DNA from: an uncultured Lysobacteraceae bacterium
GTDB taxonomy: Bacteria > Pseudomonadota > Gammaproteobacteria > Xanthomonadales > Xanthomonadaceae
Assembly (NCBI GenBank): GCA_946886995.1
Contig: CAMPJU010000097.1
Span: 1 to 5,772, forward strand
DNA length: 5,772 nucleotides
Direction: 5' to 3'
Positions 5,231-5,772 of this stretch are shown here, piece by piece. The first letter of the stretch is position 1. Every line of letters starts with the position of its first letter. Under the pieces are notes generated by a model, which did no database searches, was not told the origin of the DNA, and was given only the letters and a program-made list of their open reading frames with translations. The translations under genes and the position numbers were made by a program.

Positions 5231-5772
5231 CTACTGCAGGGTCAGCGGGTCGATCCAGTCCTGGAGTTCGACGCGGGTGAGCTGGCCGTTGTTGTCCAGG
5301 TCGACCACGTGGAACTCGCGCTGCAGGTCAGGGTTGGCGGCGATCTCGCTGCGCACGATGACACCGTCGTCGTTCTTGTCGGTCGCGTCGAAGTCGATCT
5401 GGTAGTTGCTCGAGATCGAGTTGCCCGGCATGGAATTGACGGTGACGACCTGCGCGTTGCTCGACGGCGCCGGGACGACCGGCATGGCGGTCGGCACCAC
5501 CGGCGGCGGGGCGACGGCCTGGGCCGTGGCCGATGCCGCCACCTCCGCGGTCGTGGCGGCGTTGATCGCGCCGGCGGCGGCCGCGTGCGCGGCCCGTTCG
5601 GCGGCCTCGGCCTGCTGTGCGGTGCCGATCGGATTGGAGCCCGTCTCGGTCGCCTTCAGGGCGGCATTGGCCATCGCCGCCGCATCGGCGGCGTCATCGG
5701 CGGCCATGTCGGCATTCATCGCCGCGTCCGCCGCGACGGCGGCGTTCAGGTCCGCGACGACGGCACCGTCGA
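5231..5772 (-). CDS. Ala-rich EF-hand domain protein, C-terminal part (5' end outside window)
   Basis: The frame is open to the right edge, so the start is not in the window; a Met codon at 5719 lies inside the frame and need not be the start. Two canonical 12-residue EF-hand loops are seen: DKNDDGVIVRSE (bases 5380-5345) and DLDNNGQLTRVE (5302-5267), each with acidic or Asn ligands at 1, 3 and 5, Gly at 6 and Glu at 12. They should bind calcium as a pair. Upstream is a long Ala-rich stretch with scattered Asp, Glu and Asn (about 5510-5772), probably helical, then a Pro/Val linker (APPPVVPTAMPVVPAP). No catalytic domain or membrane segment is visible; a signal peptide could lie outside the window. 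Function is not recognised; secreted or periplasmic calcium-binding proteins of this shape are common in Xanthomonadaceae. Its stop codon (5231-5233) directly abuts that of ubiI. Confidence 0.85.
   Translation of the reverse strand, partial: DGAVVADLNAAVAADAAMNADMAADDAADAAAMANAALKATETGSNPIGTAQQAEAAERAAHAAAAGAINAATTAEVAASATAQAVAPPPVVPTAMPVVPAPSSNAQVVTVNSMPGNSISSNYQIDFDATDKNDDGVIVRSEIAANPDLQREFHVVDLDNNGQLTRVELQDWIDPLTLQ

Noticed and set aside
1..5772. Mobile element, CRISPR, toxin-antitoxin or defence system
   Set aside because: No direct-repeat array, terminal inverted repeats, transposase, integrase or nuclease motifs were seen; every recognised gene but the DUF6580 and EF-hand genes is a familiar housekeeping gene.

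Overview
The window is a compact, strongly G+C-rich stretch (roughly 70% by eye, not counted) of what looks like an ordinary chromosomal housekeeping region. The proteins most resemble those of Xanthomonadaceae/Lysobacteraceae (Lysobacter, Luteimonas, Xanthomonas relatives): an LptD beginning with a GTG codon, an MsrB with Ser in place of the usual resolving Cys, a PduO-type adenosyltransferase next to a DUF6580 membrane protein, and a ubiH-ubiI pair. The genus is an inference from remembered family resemblance, not from a search. I see no mobile element, CRISPR array, tRNA, rRNA or phage gene.

Layout: (1) 1-1085, minus strand: N-terminal part of lptD (LPS export to the outer membrane), running off the left edge. 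(2) 1086-1243: divergent gap between lptD and msrB, with an msrB ribosome-binding site that can fold into a hairpin. (3) 1244-1633, plus: msrB, methionine sulfoxide reductase B. (4) 1620-2180, minus: PduO-type cob(I)alamin adenosyltransferase, whose 3' end overlaps that of msrB by 14 nt. (5) 2188-2766, minus: six-helix DUF6580-type membrane protein, 7 nt upstream of the adenosyltransferase and probably cotranscribed with it. (6) 2767-2807: a 41-bp divergent promoter gap with a perfect GCGCTA-GCA-TAGCGC dyad. (7) 2808-4049 and 4046-5230, plus: ubiH and ubiI, two FAD aromatic hydroxylases of ubiquinone biosynthesis, translationally coupled through a GTGA overlap. (8) 5231-5772, minus: C-terminal part of an Ala-rich protein with two EF-hand loops, running off the right edge. 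Its stop codon abuts the ubiI stop.

Functionally the window holds three small units: outer-membrane assembly (lptD), a possible cobalamin uptake/activation pair (DUF6580 plus adenosyltransferase), and ring hydroxylation in ubiquinone synthesis (ubiH-ubiI). MsrB repairs oxidised methionine and stands alone. Genes are packed so tightly that regulatory and termination signals lie in gaps of tens of bases or inside neighbouring coding sequence. The more interesting observations are of that kind: the hairpin over the msrB ribosome-binding site, the dyad in front of a probably leaderless ubiH, and a perfect 14-bp hairpin in the end of ubiI that is placed to terminate the convergent EF-hand gene. 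I found no convincing new multi-gene system.
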